Assembly: GCA_002747395.1 (NCBI GenBank)
Contig: PDPE01000025.1
Location: 186,001-250,000 of the forward strand
Source of the DNA: Pseudomonadota bacterium
GTDB taxonomy: Bacteria > Pseudomonadota > Gammaproteobacteria > Pseudomonadales > Oleiphilaceae
Direction of reading: 5' to 3'
DNA: 64,000 nucleotides
The notes under the pieces were generated by a model, which worked only from the letters and a program-made list of their open reading frames with translations, was not told the origin of the DNA and made no database searches. Position numbers and translations under genes: made by a program. Below, piece by piece: positions 44,540 through 52,683 of the stretch; position 1 is the stretch's first letter, and each line of letters starts with the position of its first letter.

Positions 44540-47143
44540 ATGGTTGCTTCCAATTATCGTCCGGGTAGCGGAGGTTCAGCTCTGGTGAGCTGGTCCATGT
44601 TACATGCCAAATGGGTTTTTCGCATTTTGTTGATCGCCGTGCTACTTGTCGGTGCGCAAATCTTCAGGATTCAAGTGGATACAGATCCGGAAAACATGCT
44701 GGCACCTGATCATCCCGAGCGGGTGCTGCATGATCAAATCAGGCACTCTTTCGGTTTGTCCGACATGCTGGTTGTCGGAATTGTCAACAAAAAGCATCCC
44801 GATGGTGTGTTTAATGCCGAGTCACTGTCTCTGGTCTCTGATATATCGAAATTTGCCCTGGGAATAGAAGGTGTCGTTCAGAAAGACCTGATGTCGCTGA
44901 GTACTGTTGACGATATAAAACAGATGGGGCCGGGTACCATCCAGTTTCGCTGGATGATGGATCAGGTACCCGAAACCACAGAGAAAGCCGCGGCTATTCG
45001 TGAGGCGGTATCGCGCCTGCCCATGTTGCAAAACACCCTGGTGTCTGGCGATGGTCAGGCAGTGGCAATCTATGTGCCCATTGTGGCCAAGAGTGAAAGC
45101 TATCGGGTAGCGACAGAATTGAGAGACTTCGTGACACAAAAAAATCCGTCTGATGAGTTCTACATCACCGGCCTGCCCGTCGCGGAAGACACCTTTGGTG
45201 TGGAAATGTTCATCCAGATGGCAATATCAGCCCCTGCTGCTGCCTTGATGATATTTTTGCTGATGTGGCTGTTTTTCCGAAATGTTCCCCTGGTTACCTC
45301 TCCCATGATTATGGCTATGGCTGTGGTGATTCTGATCATGGGGTTAATGATCGGTATGGGTTATACCGTACATATTATGAGTTCAATGATCCCGATATTC
45401 CTGATGCCCATTGCCGTAGTGGACTCGGTTCACATCCTGTCCGAATTTGCTGATGATTACCGGGAAGGTGATGACGTCAAGGTTGTGGTCAGGCGCGTTA
45501 TGGCCAATCTGTTCAAGCCCATGCTGTTTACCTCTATCACCTCATCAATCGGTTTTGCTTCATTGGCATTGACGCCCATTCCACCTGTACAGGTTTTTGG
45601 TCTGTTTGTCGCAGTCGGCATTATGTTGGCGTTCTTCCTGACCCTGACCTTTATTCCTGCCTATATTGCCAGTCTCAAGCCCGAAACGTTGCGAAAACTG
45701 GCCTCTCGTACTCACAGGGTTGACGGCAGTCAGGGTCGTTTTGCCCGGATCCTGAATCAGATGGGAACTCGTTCCCTGCAATTCAAAAAGGGAGTGCTGG
45801 TCTTTTTTGTGGCATTGATTGGTCTCAGCTTCTGGGGTATTCAGCAAATAAAAATCAACGATAACCCGGTTCGCTGGTTCGCCGAAGGACATGAAATAAG
45901 ACAGGCCGACAAAGTGATGAACGCCCATTTTGCTGGCACCTATGAAGTCTACCTGTCTCTGGAGTCCGATCATGCCGAACAAATTTGGCGGGAATTTAAA
46001 ACCCGTGCTGAATCAATGGCACGGCCAGTGCCTGGTCTGTCAACGTGGCTGAATGAGCAGTTCGACCTGATTGATGAGAGCGAGGAAGAGCCGTTCAATA
46101 CACTTGTCACCGTACTGGATAATGCGCTATTTGACGGGGAATACCAGAATCGGGAAGCAGTGCTGGAGGAGTTGCTGGAAGCGGCCTCGGTGCAACAGGC
46201 CAAAGCCCGCTATTTCCAGCAACCTGAAGCGCTGGCCTACATTGGTCGATTGCAGGAATACCTGAATGGCACCGGCCTGGTTGGTAAAAGCAACTCCCTG
46301 GCCGACCTGGTGAAAACTGTGTACCGTGAGTTGAAAGGCGAGAAAGGGACGCTTGCAATACCCGAAACCGCACAGGGAGTGGCCGATACCCTGCTCAGTT
46401 TTCAGGGGTCACACCGTCCTCAGGATCTTTGGCACCTGGTCACGCCGGATTACAATTCGACCGTTATCTGGCTGCAGTTAAAATCCGGTGACAATCAGGA
46501 TATGGAAGCCGTGCTGGATTCGGTGAACCGCTTTTTCGAGAACAACCCCCTGCCGGAGGGCGTGACGGCAAACTGGGCGGGATTAACCTATATCAATGTG
46601 GTCTGGCAGGATGCCATGGTCAAAGGGATGGTGGCCAGCCTGCCGGGTTCCTTTGTGATGGTGTTTATCGTGATGGTGATTCTGTTCCGTTCGTTGCTAT
46701 TTGGTGTGCTGGCGATGCTGCCATTGACAATCACCATTATGTTTATTTACGGCCTGATCGGAATCATTGGCAAGGACTATGATATGCCAATCGCTGTGCT
46801 TTCTTCCCTGACCCTTGGCCTGTCAGTGGACTTTGCCATCCATTTCCTTCAGCGAAGCCGAGAAATATACAGTCAAACCGGTAATTGGAAGGAAACCGTG
46901 TCACTTATGTTTGATGAGCCGGCGCGTGCCATTGGCAGGAACGCCACGGTCATTGCGCTCGGGTTTACCCCCTTGCTGCTTGCTCCTCTGGTGCCATACA
47001 ACACCGTTGGTGTGTTTCTGGCCGCAATCATGCTGGTTTCCTGTCTTGTGACGTTGGCACTGTTACCCGCTATTATGGGTATGACAGGAGCCAGGCTGTT
47101 TGCCGGACGGGGTACCGGGGACTCAGAACAAAATCCATCCTGA
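44540..47143 (+). CDS. MMPL/RND-family inner-membrane transporter
   Basis: The 867-aa protein has two RND-like halves. Each has one N-terminal helix, a large periplasmic domain and a five-helix bundle (first bundle from about residue 230: FIQMAISAPAAALMIFLLMWLFF, VVILIMGLMIGMGYTVHIMSSMIPIFLMPIAVVDSVHILSEF; second from about 700). The IxxDxxxHxLxxF-like helices (VDFAIHFLQRSREIY) are typical of MMPL/RND sterol-sensing-like exporters for lipids and hydrophobic molecules. I choose the ATG at 44540; the TTG in the track would add a Cys/Ser-repeat leader. It is the first gene of a four-gene operon with a LolA-like carrier, a beta-barrel and a DUF2892 protein. Substrate unknown. Confidence 0.9.
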   Translation: MVASNYRPGSGGSALVSWSMLHAKWVFRILLIAVLLVGAQIFRIQVDTDPENMLAPDHPERVLHDQIRHSFGLSDMLVVGIVNKKHPDGVFNAESLSLVSDISKFALGIEGVVQKDLMSLSTVDDIKQMGPGTIQFRWMMDQVPETTEKAAAIREAVSRLPMLQNTLVSGDGQAVAIYVPIVAKSESYRVATELRDFVTQKNPSDEFYITGLPVAEDTFGVEMFIQMAISAPAAALMIFLLMWLFFRNVPLVTSPMIMAMAVVILIMGLMIGMGYTVHIMSSMIPIFLMPIAVVDSVHILSEFADDYREGDDVKVVVRRVMANLFKPMLFTSITSSIGFASLALTPIPPVQVFGLFVAVGIMLAFFLTLTFIPAYIASLKPETLRKLASRTHRVDGSQGRFARILNQMGTRSLQFKKGVLVFFVALIGLSFWGIQQIKINDNPVRWFAEGHEIRQADKVMNAHFAGTYEVYLSLESDHAEQIWREFKTRAESMARPVPGLSTWLNEQFDLIDESEEEPFNTLVTVLDNALFDGEYQNREAVLEELLEAASVQQAKARYFQQPEALAYIGRLQEYLNGTGLVGKSNSLADLVKTVYRELKGEKGTLAIPETAQGVADTLLSFQGSHRPQDLWHLVTPDYNSTVIWLQLKSGDNQDMEAVLDSVNRFFENNPLPEGVTANWAGLTYINVVWQDAMVKGMVASLPGSFVMVFIVMVILFRSLLFGVLAMLPLTITIMFIYGLIGIIGKDYDMPIAVLSSLTLGLSVDFAIHFLQRSREIYSQTGNWKETVSLMFDEPARAIGRNATVIALGFTPLLLAPLVPYNTVGVFLAAIMLVSCLVTLALLPAIMGMTGARLFAGRGTGDSEQNPS

Positions 47144-47165
47144 TACACATTTTGGAGAGATAACC

Positions 47166-47975
47166 ATGAACGACTTTGGCTTATTTATGAAAAGACTACT
47201 GTTGGCAGCGTTTGGCTGCATGGGCTTTTTCAGCCTGGCACAGGCCGACCTCGGCCCTGAAGAAATTGTCGCAAAGGCCAATATTGCCGCTCTGTACAGT
47301 GGTGCAGATGGCAGGGCGGAAGCGCGGATGAAAATTGTCGATGCCCGGGGGCGCACCCAGTATCGGCAGTTCACCATGCTGAGGAAGGATATCGAGGATG
47401 GAGGCGACCAGTTGTTCTACGTGATTTTCAGCCGCCCTTCCGAGGTTGCCAGAACCGTCTTTCTGGTCAATAAACACCCGGGAACTGATGATGAACGGTG
47501 GTTATACCTGCCCGGCCTGGATCTGGTCAAGCGAATCGCGGCAGGTGACAAGCGAACCAGCTTTGTCGGCTCGCACTTCTTCTACGAAGACATATCCGGG
47601 CGCGATATCCAGGCTGACACCTATCGATTGCTTGAATCTGACCAGGATCATTATGTAATAGAAGCGACACCCAAAGACGCAGAGGCAGTCGAGTTTTCCC
47701 GTTATGTTATCACCATAGACAAATCAAACTTTTTACCGGTCAGGGCCGAGTATTTCGATAAGCAGGGCGTGGCTTATCGCCTGGCTGAAACGGTTAAGGT
47801 GGATGTGATAGACGGTCACCCCACGGGCACCCGATTGGTGATGAAAGATTTGCGGGATGGTGGGCAAACCATGACCGAAATGCGCTTTGTCAACTACGAT
47901 ATCGGTGTGCCGGAAACTGTGTTCACCGAGCGCAGCATGAGAATACCGCCAAAAGACTGGATAAAAAGGAGGTAG
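47166..47975 (+). CDS. LolA-like outer-membrane lipoprotein-sorting domain protein
   Basis: The 269-aa exported protein has a signal peptide (LLLAAFGCMGFFSLAQA, cut before DLGPEEIVAKAN). The mature part shows the DUF4292/LolA-like sorting layout: EARMKIVDARGRTQYRQFTMLRKD, FYVIFSRPSEVARTVFLVNKHPG, DERWLYLPGLDLVKRIAAGDKRTSFVGSHFFYEDISG. Proteins of this type follow MMPL pumps in many proteobacteria and probably carry a lipid-like cargo across the periplasm. GGAGAG lies 6 nt before the ATG. The stop codon TAG sits in the loop of a hairpin that holds the ribosome site of the next gene. Confidence 0.88.
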   Translation: MNDFGLFMKRLLLAAFGCMGFFSLAQADLGPEEIVAKANIAALYSGADGRAEARMKIVDARGRTQYRQFTMLRKDIEDGGDQLFYVIFSRPSEVARTVFLVNKHPGTDDERWLYLPGLDLVKRIAAGDKRTSFVGSHFFYEDISGRDIQADTYRLLESDQDHYVIEATPKDAEAVEFSRYVITIDKSNFLPVRAEYFDKQGVAYRLAETVKVDVIDGHPTGTRLVMKDLRDGGQTMTEMRFVNYDIGVPETVFTERSMRIPPKDWIKRR

Positions 47976-47980
47976 CCTCC
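47968..47980 (+). promoter_or_regulatory. Shine-Dalgarno hairpin with the upstream stop codon in its loop
   Basis: GGAGG-TAG-CCTCC is a perfect 5-bp inverted repeat. GGAGG is the ribosome site of the barrel gene (ATG at 47982) and TAG is the stop codon of the LolA-like gene. A ribosome ending translation there would open the hairpin and free the site for the next gene. Confidence 0.75.
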
Positions 47981-47981
47981 A

Positions 47982-49355
47982 ATGAAAGCGTCACTGCGGA
48001 ATGTCGTGGCCCTGTCCTTGATTCTGGGTCAGACAACCTTGCCTGCATTGGCCGGGAACAGTGCCACCGGAAATGATGCGGCATGGGATGAATCCGGCTT
48101 TGATTTGACACAGCAAGAGTGGTCTGACGACTGGGGTGATTCAGGCTGGGAGCAGCCGGATGAAGAGCAGGCCGCATCATTGAACTGGAGTGGCTTCGGC
48201 GAAATTCTGGTCGGTACGAGAGTGCAAGACAGCCCGGCGATTGATAGCGACTTTACTGCCGGAGAGGCCATGATCAGACTGAACGCAGATAGCTATTTCG
48301 GAGACTGGTTTTTTTCCGGCCAGGGCGACCTCTTTGCTGACGGGGTGACCGACAGGTATTCCCTGTCTGTTCGGGAGTTATCCCTGTCTGGAAGCCTGTC
48401 TGACCATATGGATGTCAGAGTTGGGCGATTTGTTTCTACATGGGGAACCGGTGACCTGCTTTTTCTCAATGACCTGTTTGCCAAGGACTGGGAGGCCTTT
48501 TTTGCCGGCAGGGAAATGAACTATCTCAAGCGGGCATCCAATTCGATCAAGTTCGGTTTTTTTCTTGAATCGTTCAATATTGATGTTGTCTGGACACCGG
48601 TATTCAGTCCCGACCGGATAATTGATGGTGAGCGTTTCAGTTATTTCAATCCGATGGCGGGTCAGATCGTTGCGGCCGATCCACGCCTTATCAGCGCAAA
48701 GCCGGACAAAACCCTGGCAAATGGCGAGTTTGCCGTCAGAGCTTACGGGCGGGTTGCCGACTATGATCTGGCAGCCTATGCCTGGCGAGGCTTTTTCAAA
48801 CAGCCTCTGGGGTTGGATACATCGAAGTCCTTACCGAACTTCCCCCGCCTGAACGGTATTGGCGGCAGCGTTCAGGGAAATCTGTACAAGGGTATCTTCA
48901 ACCTGGAGGCCTCCTGGTATGACTCGGCAGATGACCGGGATGGAGACGATCCGTCGGTACCGAATAGTCAGCTGCGATTGTTGCTCGGGTATCAACAGGA
49001 ACTGGTCAAAAACCTGACCTTTTCAACCCAGGCCTATGCCGAGTGGACGATGCAGCATGATGAGCTGATAGCCAACAGCCCGAGGCCCGGGTTTGAAACG
49101 GAAGAGCTGCGCCAGGCACTGAGTGTCCGGCTCACCCATCAGGCGATGATGAACAACCTGACAAGCAGTGTCATGCTGTTTGTTTCACCGACTGATAAGG
49201 ATTACTTCCTGCTGCCATCGATGGCGTACCGGGTCAACGACCGCCTGAGTGGTGAAATAGGGGGGCGCCTGTTTGGTGGTCGGCAAACACATACCTTTTA
49301 TGGTCAACATAAAACCAACAGCAATCTGTACGGCAGGGTTCGTATGCGATTTTAA
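47982..49355 (+). CDS. Outer-membrane beta-barrel protein, DUF1302-like, of the MMPL operon
   Basis: The 457-aa precursor has a signal peptide (VVALSLILGQTTLPALA, cut before GNSATGND), an acidic linker rich in Trp/Asp/Glu (WSDDWGDSGWEQPDEEQAA), and about 14-16 amphipathic strands ending in NLYGRVRMRF. The section MDVRVGRFVSTWGTGDLLFLNDLFAKDWEAFFAGREM resembles DUF1302 barrels. It most likely forms the outer-membrane end of the MMPL and LolA-like route. Translation appears coupled to the LolA-like gene through the hairpin that contains the TAG codon. Function is inferred from context only. Confidence 0.8.
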   Translation: MKASLRNVVALSLILGQTTLPALAGNSATGNDAAWDESGFDLTQQEWSDDWGDSGWEQPDEEQAASLNWSGFGEILVGTRVQDSPAIDSDFTAGEAMIRLNADSYFGDWFFSGQGDLFADGVTDRYSLSVRELSLSGSLSDHMDVRVGRFVSTWGTGDLLFLNDLFAKDWEAFFAGREMNYLKRASNSIKFGFFLESFNIDVVWTPVFSPDRIIDGERFSYFNPMAGQIVAADPRLISAKPDKTLANGEFAVRAYGRVADYDLAAYAWRGFFKQPLGLDTSKSLPNFPRLNGIGGSVQGNLYKGIFNLEASWYDSADDRDGDDPSVPNSQLRLLLGYQQELVKNLTFSTQAYAEWTMQHDELIANSPRPGFETEELRQALSVRLTHQAMMNNLTSSVMLFVSPTDKDYFLLPSMAYRVNDRLSGEIGGRLFGGRQTHTFYGQHKTNSNLYGRVRMRF

Positions 49356-49375
49356 TCAGGCAAGGAGAATGAAAA

Positions 49376-49579
49376 ATGACAATTAATGAAGGTCTAAGAA
49401 TGCTAGCCGGTGTTTTCATTATTTTGAGTGTGATACTGGCCCATTATGTCCATGAATACTGGCTGTTTTTTACCCTGTTCATTGGAGCCAACCTGCTTCA
49501 GTCGGCATTTACCAAATGGTGTCCGGCTATGTGGGTGTTGTCCAGGATGGGGTTTAGGAAGGAAGTTGTTGCGGAGTGA
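49376..49579 (+). CDS. DUF2892 (YgaP-like) small membrane protein
   Basis: The 67-aa protein matches the DUF2892 pattern: MTINEGLRMLAGVFIILSVILAHYVHEYWLFFTLFIGANLLQSAFTKWCPAMWVLSRMG, with two membrane helices and the conserved Cys in KWCPAM. In rhodanese proteins such as YgaP this domain anchors a sulfur-transfer enzyme; alone it is of unknown use, possibly in sulfur or persulfide chemistry. AAGGAG lies upstream of the ATG. It ends the ArsR-controlled MMPL operon, 20 bp after the barrel gene. Confidence 0.9.
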   Translation: MTINEGLRMLAGVFIILSVILAHYVHEYWLFFTLFIGANLLQSAFTKWCPAMWVLSRMGFRKEVVAE

Positions 49580-49745
49580 AAAACAGCATATATGATAAGG
49601 TCATTACCACCAAATGATTGCGGGCATGCCCAAATCGGTATGGTAAGTTGAGACCTCATTTCAGTGGCGGCCCTGCCGGATCATCCAGCAGGGTGCGCTG
49701 TACTTTTTCAATTCATACGCCAGAAATCATCATGGCTCTTGCCCG

Positions 49746-49776
49746 GTGTCGAATAAATTTACATGTTTACGGGTCT
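49746..49776 (+). promoter_or_regulatory. Direct repeat copy 1, possible upstream activator site
   Basis: GTGTCGAATAAATTTACATG-type sequence, shared with the copy at 49948 (27 of 31 positions equal). It lies about 295 bp before the predicted sigma-54 start of transcription, in the normal range for enhancer-binding protein sites. Confidence 0.5.
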
Positions 49777-49947
49777 GCCAGCCATTTTTCACTTTCTTCT
49801 CTCCTGAATTATGCTGTTGTACGCCCCGGTTGGCAGAGTCGGGCCGCAATAACTGGCGCAAAATGCAGCCAGTAACCCGGATGTGCACGATTTTATAAAC
49901 ATATTCCGTATCAGTGTTTGTTCAACGCGGTTGATTTCCTGACACAT

Positions 49948-49978
49948 GTGTCAAATAAATTTACATGGTTATCGGTCT
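49948..49978 (+). promoter_or_regulatory. Direct repeat copy 2, possible upstream activator site
   Basis: GTGTCAAATAAATTTACATG-type sequence, 27 of 31 positions equal to copy 1 and about 93 bp before the predicted transcription start. The core TGTCAAAT...TTTACA is an imperfect dyad. Confidence 0.5.
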
Positions 49979-50029
49979 ATAAACGGTTTGTTGAATAAAA
50001 ATAAAAGAAAAATAACGGGTTATCCGTCC

Positions 50030-50045
50030 TGGTATAAAAGATGCT
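50030..50045 (+). promoter_or_regulatory. Sigma-54 (-24/-12) promoter of the PEP-CTERM gene
   Basis: TGGTATAAAAGATGCT keeps the GG at -24 and GC at -12 with the exact 12-nt spacing. The predicted start of transcription is about 50056, 50 bp before the ATG. PEP-CTERM genes in other proteobacteria are known to be under RpoN and the PrsK/PrsR pair, which supports the reading. Confidence 0.7.
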
Positions 50046-50105
50046 TTTGCTACGGTGCAATTTTTTGTATGCATTGAGAATAATCTGTTAGACGAGAGGT
50101 TTATT

Positions 50106-50627
50106 ATGTTTAGACAGTCATTGGTGGCGATTGCTTTTGCGGGGGCAGCTTTATCGGCTCAAGCAGTTGTTTTTACTGACGTATATGATCCTGATCCAGA
50201 TATTTCCGTTAATGGCGGCTGGATTTATTTTGAACACAACTTTGATACCACCCTGGGTGTGATTGATTCTGCATCACTTGAAATGTCTGTATCTGATATT
50301 GACTGGGATACCGATGTTTTGGTTTCTGTCGGTAATAACTGGGAGACTGTTGGTGTTTTGGATGGTACTACCTGGGCGTGGGATACAAGCACTTACACTT
50401 ATGATTTCGATCTTGGTACCAGTATGCTTCAGGAGCTTGCGTCCACCGGTTCTTTACAGTTTGCCTTTCAGGAGTCTTTTTCTTCTATAACAACAGCTGT
50501 TTATGAAGCATCAACCTTGACTGTGAACTACACTCCGAACTCGGTTCCAGAGCCTGCATCATTAGCCTTGTTTGGCCTTGGCCTTGCCGGTTTGGGTCTG
50601 GCCCGTCGTCGTAAATATCAGGCATAA
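50106..50627 (+). CDS. PEP-CTERM sorting domain protein
   Basis: The 173-aa exported protein has a signal peptide (SLVAIAFAGAALSAQA, cut before VVFTDVYD) and a beta-rich middle of low charge. It ends in the C-terminal sorting tail VPEPASLALFGLGLAGLGLARRRKYQA: the PEP motif, a membrane helix and a basic end. Such proteins are handled by an exosortase (EpsH/XrtA) and become part of the extracellular matrix; the exosortase is not in the window. GAGAGG lies 6 nt before the ATG at 50106. Its promoter is sigma-54-type. Confidence 0.92.
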   Translation: MFRQSLVAIAFAGAALSAQAVVFTDVYDPDPDISVNGGWIYFEHNFDTTLGVIDSASLEMSVSDIDWDTDVLVSVGNNWETVGVLDGTTWAWDTSTYTYDFDLGTSMLQELASTGSLQFAFQESFSSITTAVYEASTLTVNYTPNSVPEPASLALFGLGLAGLGLARRRKYQA

Positions 50628-50787
50628 GCCCCAAAATCCGGGATGACCAGCATTCAATCCGGTGTTCATTGCTGCCGTGAATACGTCCTTACGGGCCCGG
50701 CTTTGGTATTCATGCCAAAGTCGCTTCCTGTGCGGACTGCCCGCGGGGGCTGCACCGGGTGGTGAGCAGTTGCCCAAAAACAACCGG

Positions 50788-51564
50788 TCAGGGTTTCTTC
50801 TGGCCTGCAGGCAAAATATCCAGAATGATGGCAATCCGGTTGATTACCTTCCATTGAACATCAAATTCAAAAAGACGGGTACCGTAAACCCGATTCTGAT
50901 CCTCTTGATAGGCAGGGCGCGGATCAAGAGACAGGGTGGCTTCAATTATCTCTTTCAGGTTCGGGTGATCGGCCTCAGACTGTTTTAGCTGGTGACAGGC
51001 TGTTTTTTGCCATTCGATTTGCAATCTCGCTTTCGGGGCGTCGGATGCAAATGAACTGCAGGCATCCGGTTTATTGTCTGCATAGGGCAGATAAGGTTTG
51101 ATATCAAGAACGGGTGTCCCCTCCATTATATCGACCCCGGTGATGTCGAGCCATAGCCCGTCACTTTCCTTGCGCAGTCTTTCAAATTTCACACAGGATA
51201 ATCCCAACCCGTTGGGCCGAAAGGGGCTGCGTGTGGCAAAGACGCCACGCTTTTCGTTTCCGCCCATGCGAGGGGGGCGCACTTTCGGTTGCCAGCCTTT
51301 CTCCGTGTTTTTATGAAATACAAATTCAATCCAGAGATGAGAGAAGCTTTCTATTCCGTCGAACGCGTCCGGTGTGTCAAACGGGTGGAGCATATGTATT
51401 GATGCCGGCATGGGAATCAGGCCGGGCTGCCGGGGGGTGCCAAACTTCTCTTTAAATCCGGAGGTGAGAATGCCGATGGGGGTCATTTCAAACCAATCGG
51501 TTCCAGAGTTGCTGTTTTTATCCTCACTGTTTTTGGAGCGGTTCTTTTTGGAAGGGGCAGTCAT
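50788..51564 (-). CDS. trmO: TrmO, tRNA (N6-threonylcarbamoyladenosine(37)-N6)-methyltransferase
   Basis: The 258-aa protein has the YaeB/TsaA fold: GILTSGFKEKFGTPRQPGLIP at about residues 31-51, FSHLWIEFVFH, and the AdoMet-site block VRPPRMGGNEKRGVFATRSPFRPNGLGLSC. It methylates t6A37 to m6t6A37 in some threonine tRNAs. The first 25 residues are a Lys/Ser/Asn-rich extension (APSKKNRSKNSEDKNSN) not found in E. coli TrmO and probably disordered. It follows the unknown 371-aa gene by 3 bp. Confidence 0.93.
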   Translation of the reverse strand: MTAPSKKNRSKNSEDKNSNSGTDWFEMTPIGILTSGFKEKFGTPRQPGLIPMPASIHMLHPFDTPDAFDGIESFSHLWIEFVFHKNTEKGWQPKVRPPRMGGNEKRGVFATRSPFRPNGLGLSCVKFERLRKESDGLWLDITGVDIMEGTPVLDIKPYLPYADNKPDACSSFASDAPKARLQIEWQKTACHQLKQSEADHPNLKEIIEATLSLDPRPAYQEDQNRVYGTRLFEFDVQWKVINRIAIILDILPAGQKKP

Positions 51565-51567
51565 AAT

Positions 51568-52683
51568 CTATCTTTTTTTGGAAAAAAGCACTTCAAGCTT
51601 AAATGTAATTGAGGGGTTGATACCATAGTCATCATGCTCGGGGAGAGACAGTAAAGGGGTGACCTCGAAAAACAGCCAGTTTCGATAGAGTTTTTGTCTA
51701 TAGGTGAGTTCAAGGTAAAAGTCACTGAAAAAGGGGTGCGGTTTGCTCTCTACCAGTGTGGCAAGTTTGTAACGGATAACCCGATGGTTATCCAGTTCCT
51801 GAAAAAGATTGAATGAGTTTGAAAACTCGTAGTTGTCCTTGTCCCTTGACCACTGGGTTTCAAATGTATTTCGGAAAAAGAGTGTGTCTGTTAGCTGCCG
51901 GTCAAGATTGTTTACTATATTTGCACCCAAATCCTCACTGAGGAGATAGTATACGCTGGCTTGCACGCTGGTATACCAGTCGTTATCCAATTGCCAACCA
52001 TTGCTGGCCCGGCTGCGGAAAAACGGGTCTGGTGGAAAGTGAAACTTGATGCCGATGTCATTGGTCAGAGTCCAGTTTTTCCTGAGCTCAGAGATGATTC
52101 GCAATGAACCCGTGGTGTCATTTTCTTCATCCTCCGCTCCTTCAATCTGCTCTGCTGTTCTGGTTCGCAGTGATTTTCCTTCTGACGGGTGGTTTTCAAC
52201 AATGAGGCGGTATTTGTCTTTGGTTAAAGGCAGGTTCAGTTTGAACTTGATATCGGGAGCAAAGTCATGGTTGCCTTTTTTTTTGTAAGTTGGGCCAAGC
52301 CGCACCCTGAGGAAACTGGTATTGGTGAAGCTTTGGGTTTGCTCGCCTGCAAAATACGCATCAAGTCGGCTGCCTGTGTTGGCTACCCAGTCAGACCAGC
52401 TGTTACGAGTGTCTAACAACCAGATCAACTGCTTTTCGATCAAGTTTAGTTGCGCAGGTTCCACGTCATCAAAATCCGGGTCGTAGTTGTAAAGGAATTG
52501 CTCGATATAAAGGTCGGTTTCCTGTCGGGAACGCTGCCCGTCGATTGCTACCGACCCGGACAGGGCGAGTAAGGGTATCGGGGTGGAATCTGCCCGGGTT
52601 GACTGTGTGGCCAAAAATGACAGGCCGATTATCAGCCAGCATAGTATCCTGATGCTTGAGCCCGAAGTGTTGACAGTGATCAT
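51568..52683 (-). CDS. Conserved-looking exported protein of unknown function
   Basis: The 371-aa precursor starts with a signal-like segment (ILCWLIIGLSFLATQSTRA). The mature chain has many alternating aromatic and charged positions (KYRLIVENHPSEG, WYTSVQASVYYLL, DFYLELTYRQKLYRNWLFFEVTPLLSL), which fits a beta-barrel or beta-rich periplasmic protein. I do not recognise a family. It overlaps lrgB by 4 bp (ATGA) and is followed by trmO after 3 bp, so all belong to one transcript with lrgAB and the HIT gene. The C-terminus ends KLEVLFSKKR, without the typical terminal aromatic. Confidence 0.65.
   Translation of the reverse strand: MITVNTSGSSIRILCWLIIGLSFLATQSTRADSTPIPLLALSGSVAIDGQRSRQETDLYIEQFLYNYDPDFDDVEPAQLNLIEKQLIWLLDTRNSWSDWVANTGSRLDAYFAGEQTQSFTNTSFLRVRLGPTYKKKGNHDFAPDIKFKLNLPLTKDKYRLIVENHPSEGKSLRTRTAEQIEGAEDEENDTTGSLRIISELRKNWTLTNDIGIKFHFPPDPFFRSRASNGWQLDNDWYTSVQASVYYLLSEDLGANIVNNLDRQLTDTLFFRNTFETQWSRDKDNYEFSNSFNLFQELDNHRVIRYKLATLVESKPHPFFSDFYLELTYRQKLYRNWLFFEVTPLLSLPEHDDYGINPSITFKLEVLFSKKR

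Larger units (their letters stand above)
49580..50029. other. Intergenic leader of the PEP-CTERM gene
   Basis: The region contains two imperfect 31-bp direct repeats (49746-49776 and 49948-49978) and leads to a sigma-54 promoter at 50030. No credible ORF; the listed 49618..49875 lacks a ribosome site. GACACATGTGTC at 49941-49952 is a perfect palindrome next to the second repeat. Confidence 0.6.

Noticed and set aside
50699-50722. CTTTGG/CCAAAG hairpin after the PEP-CTERM gene
   Set aside because: Short stem and no T run on either side, so not called as terminator.
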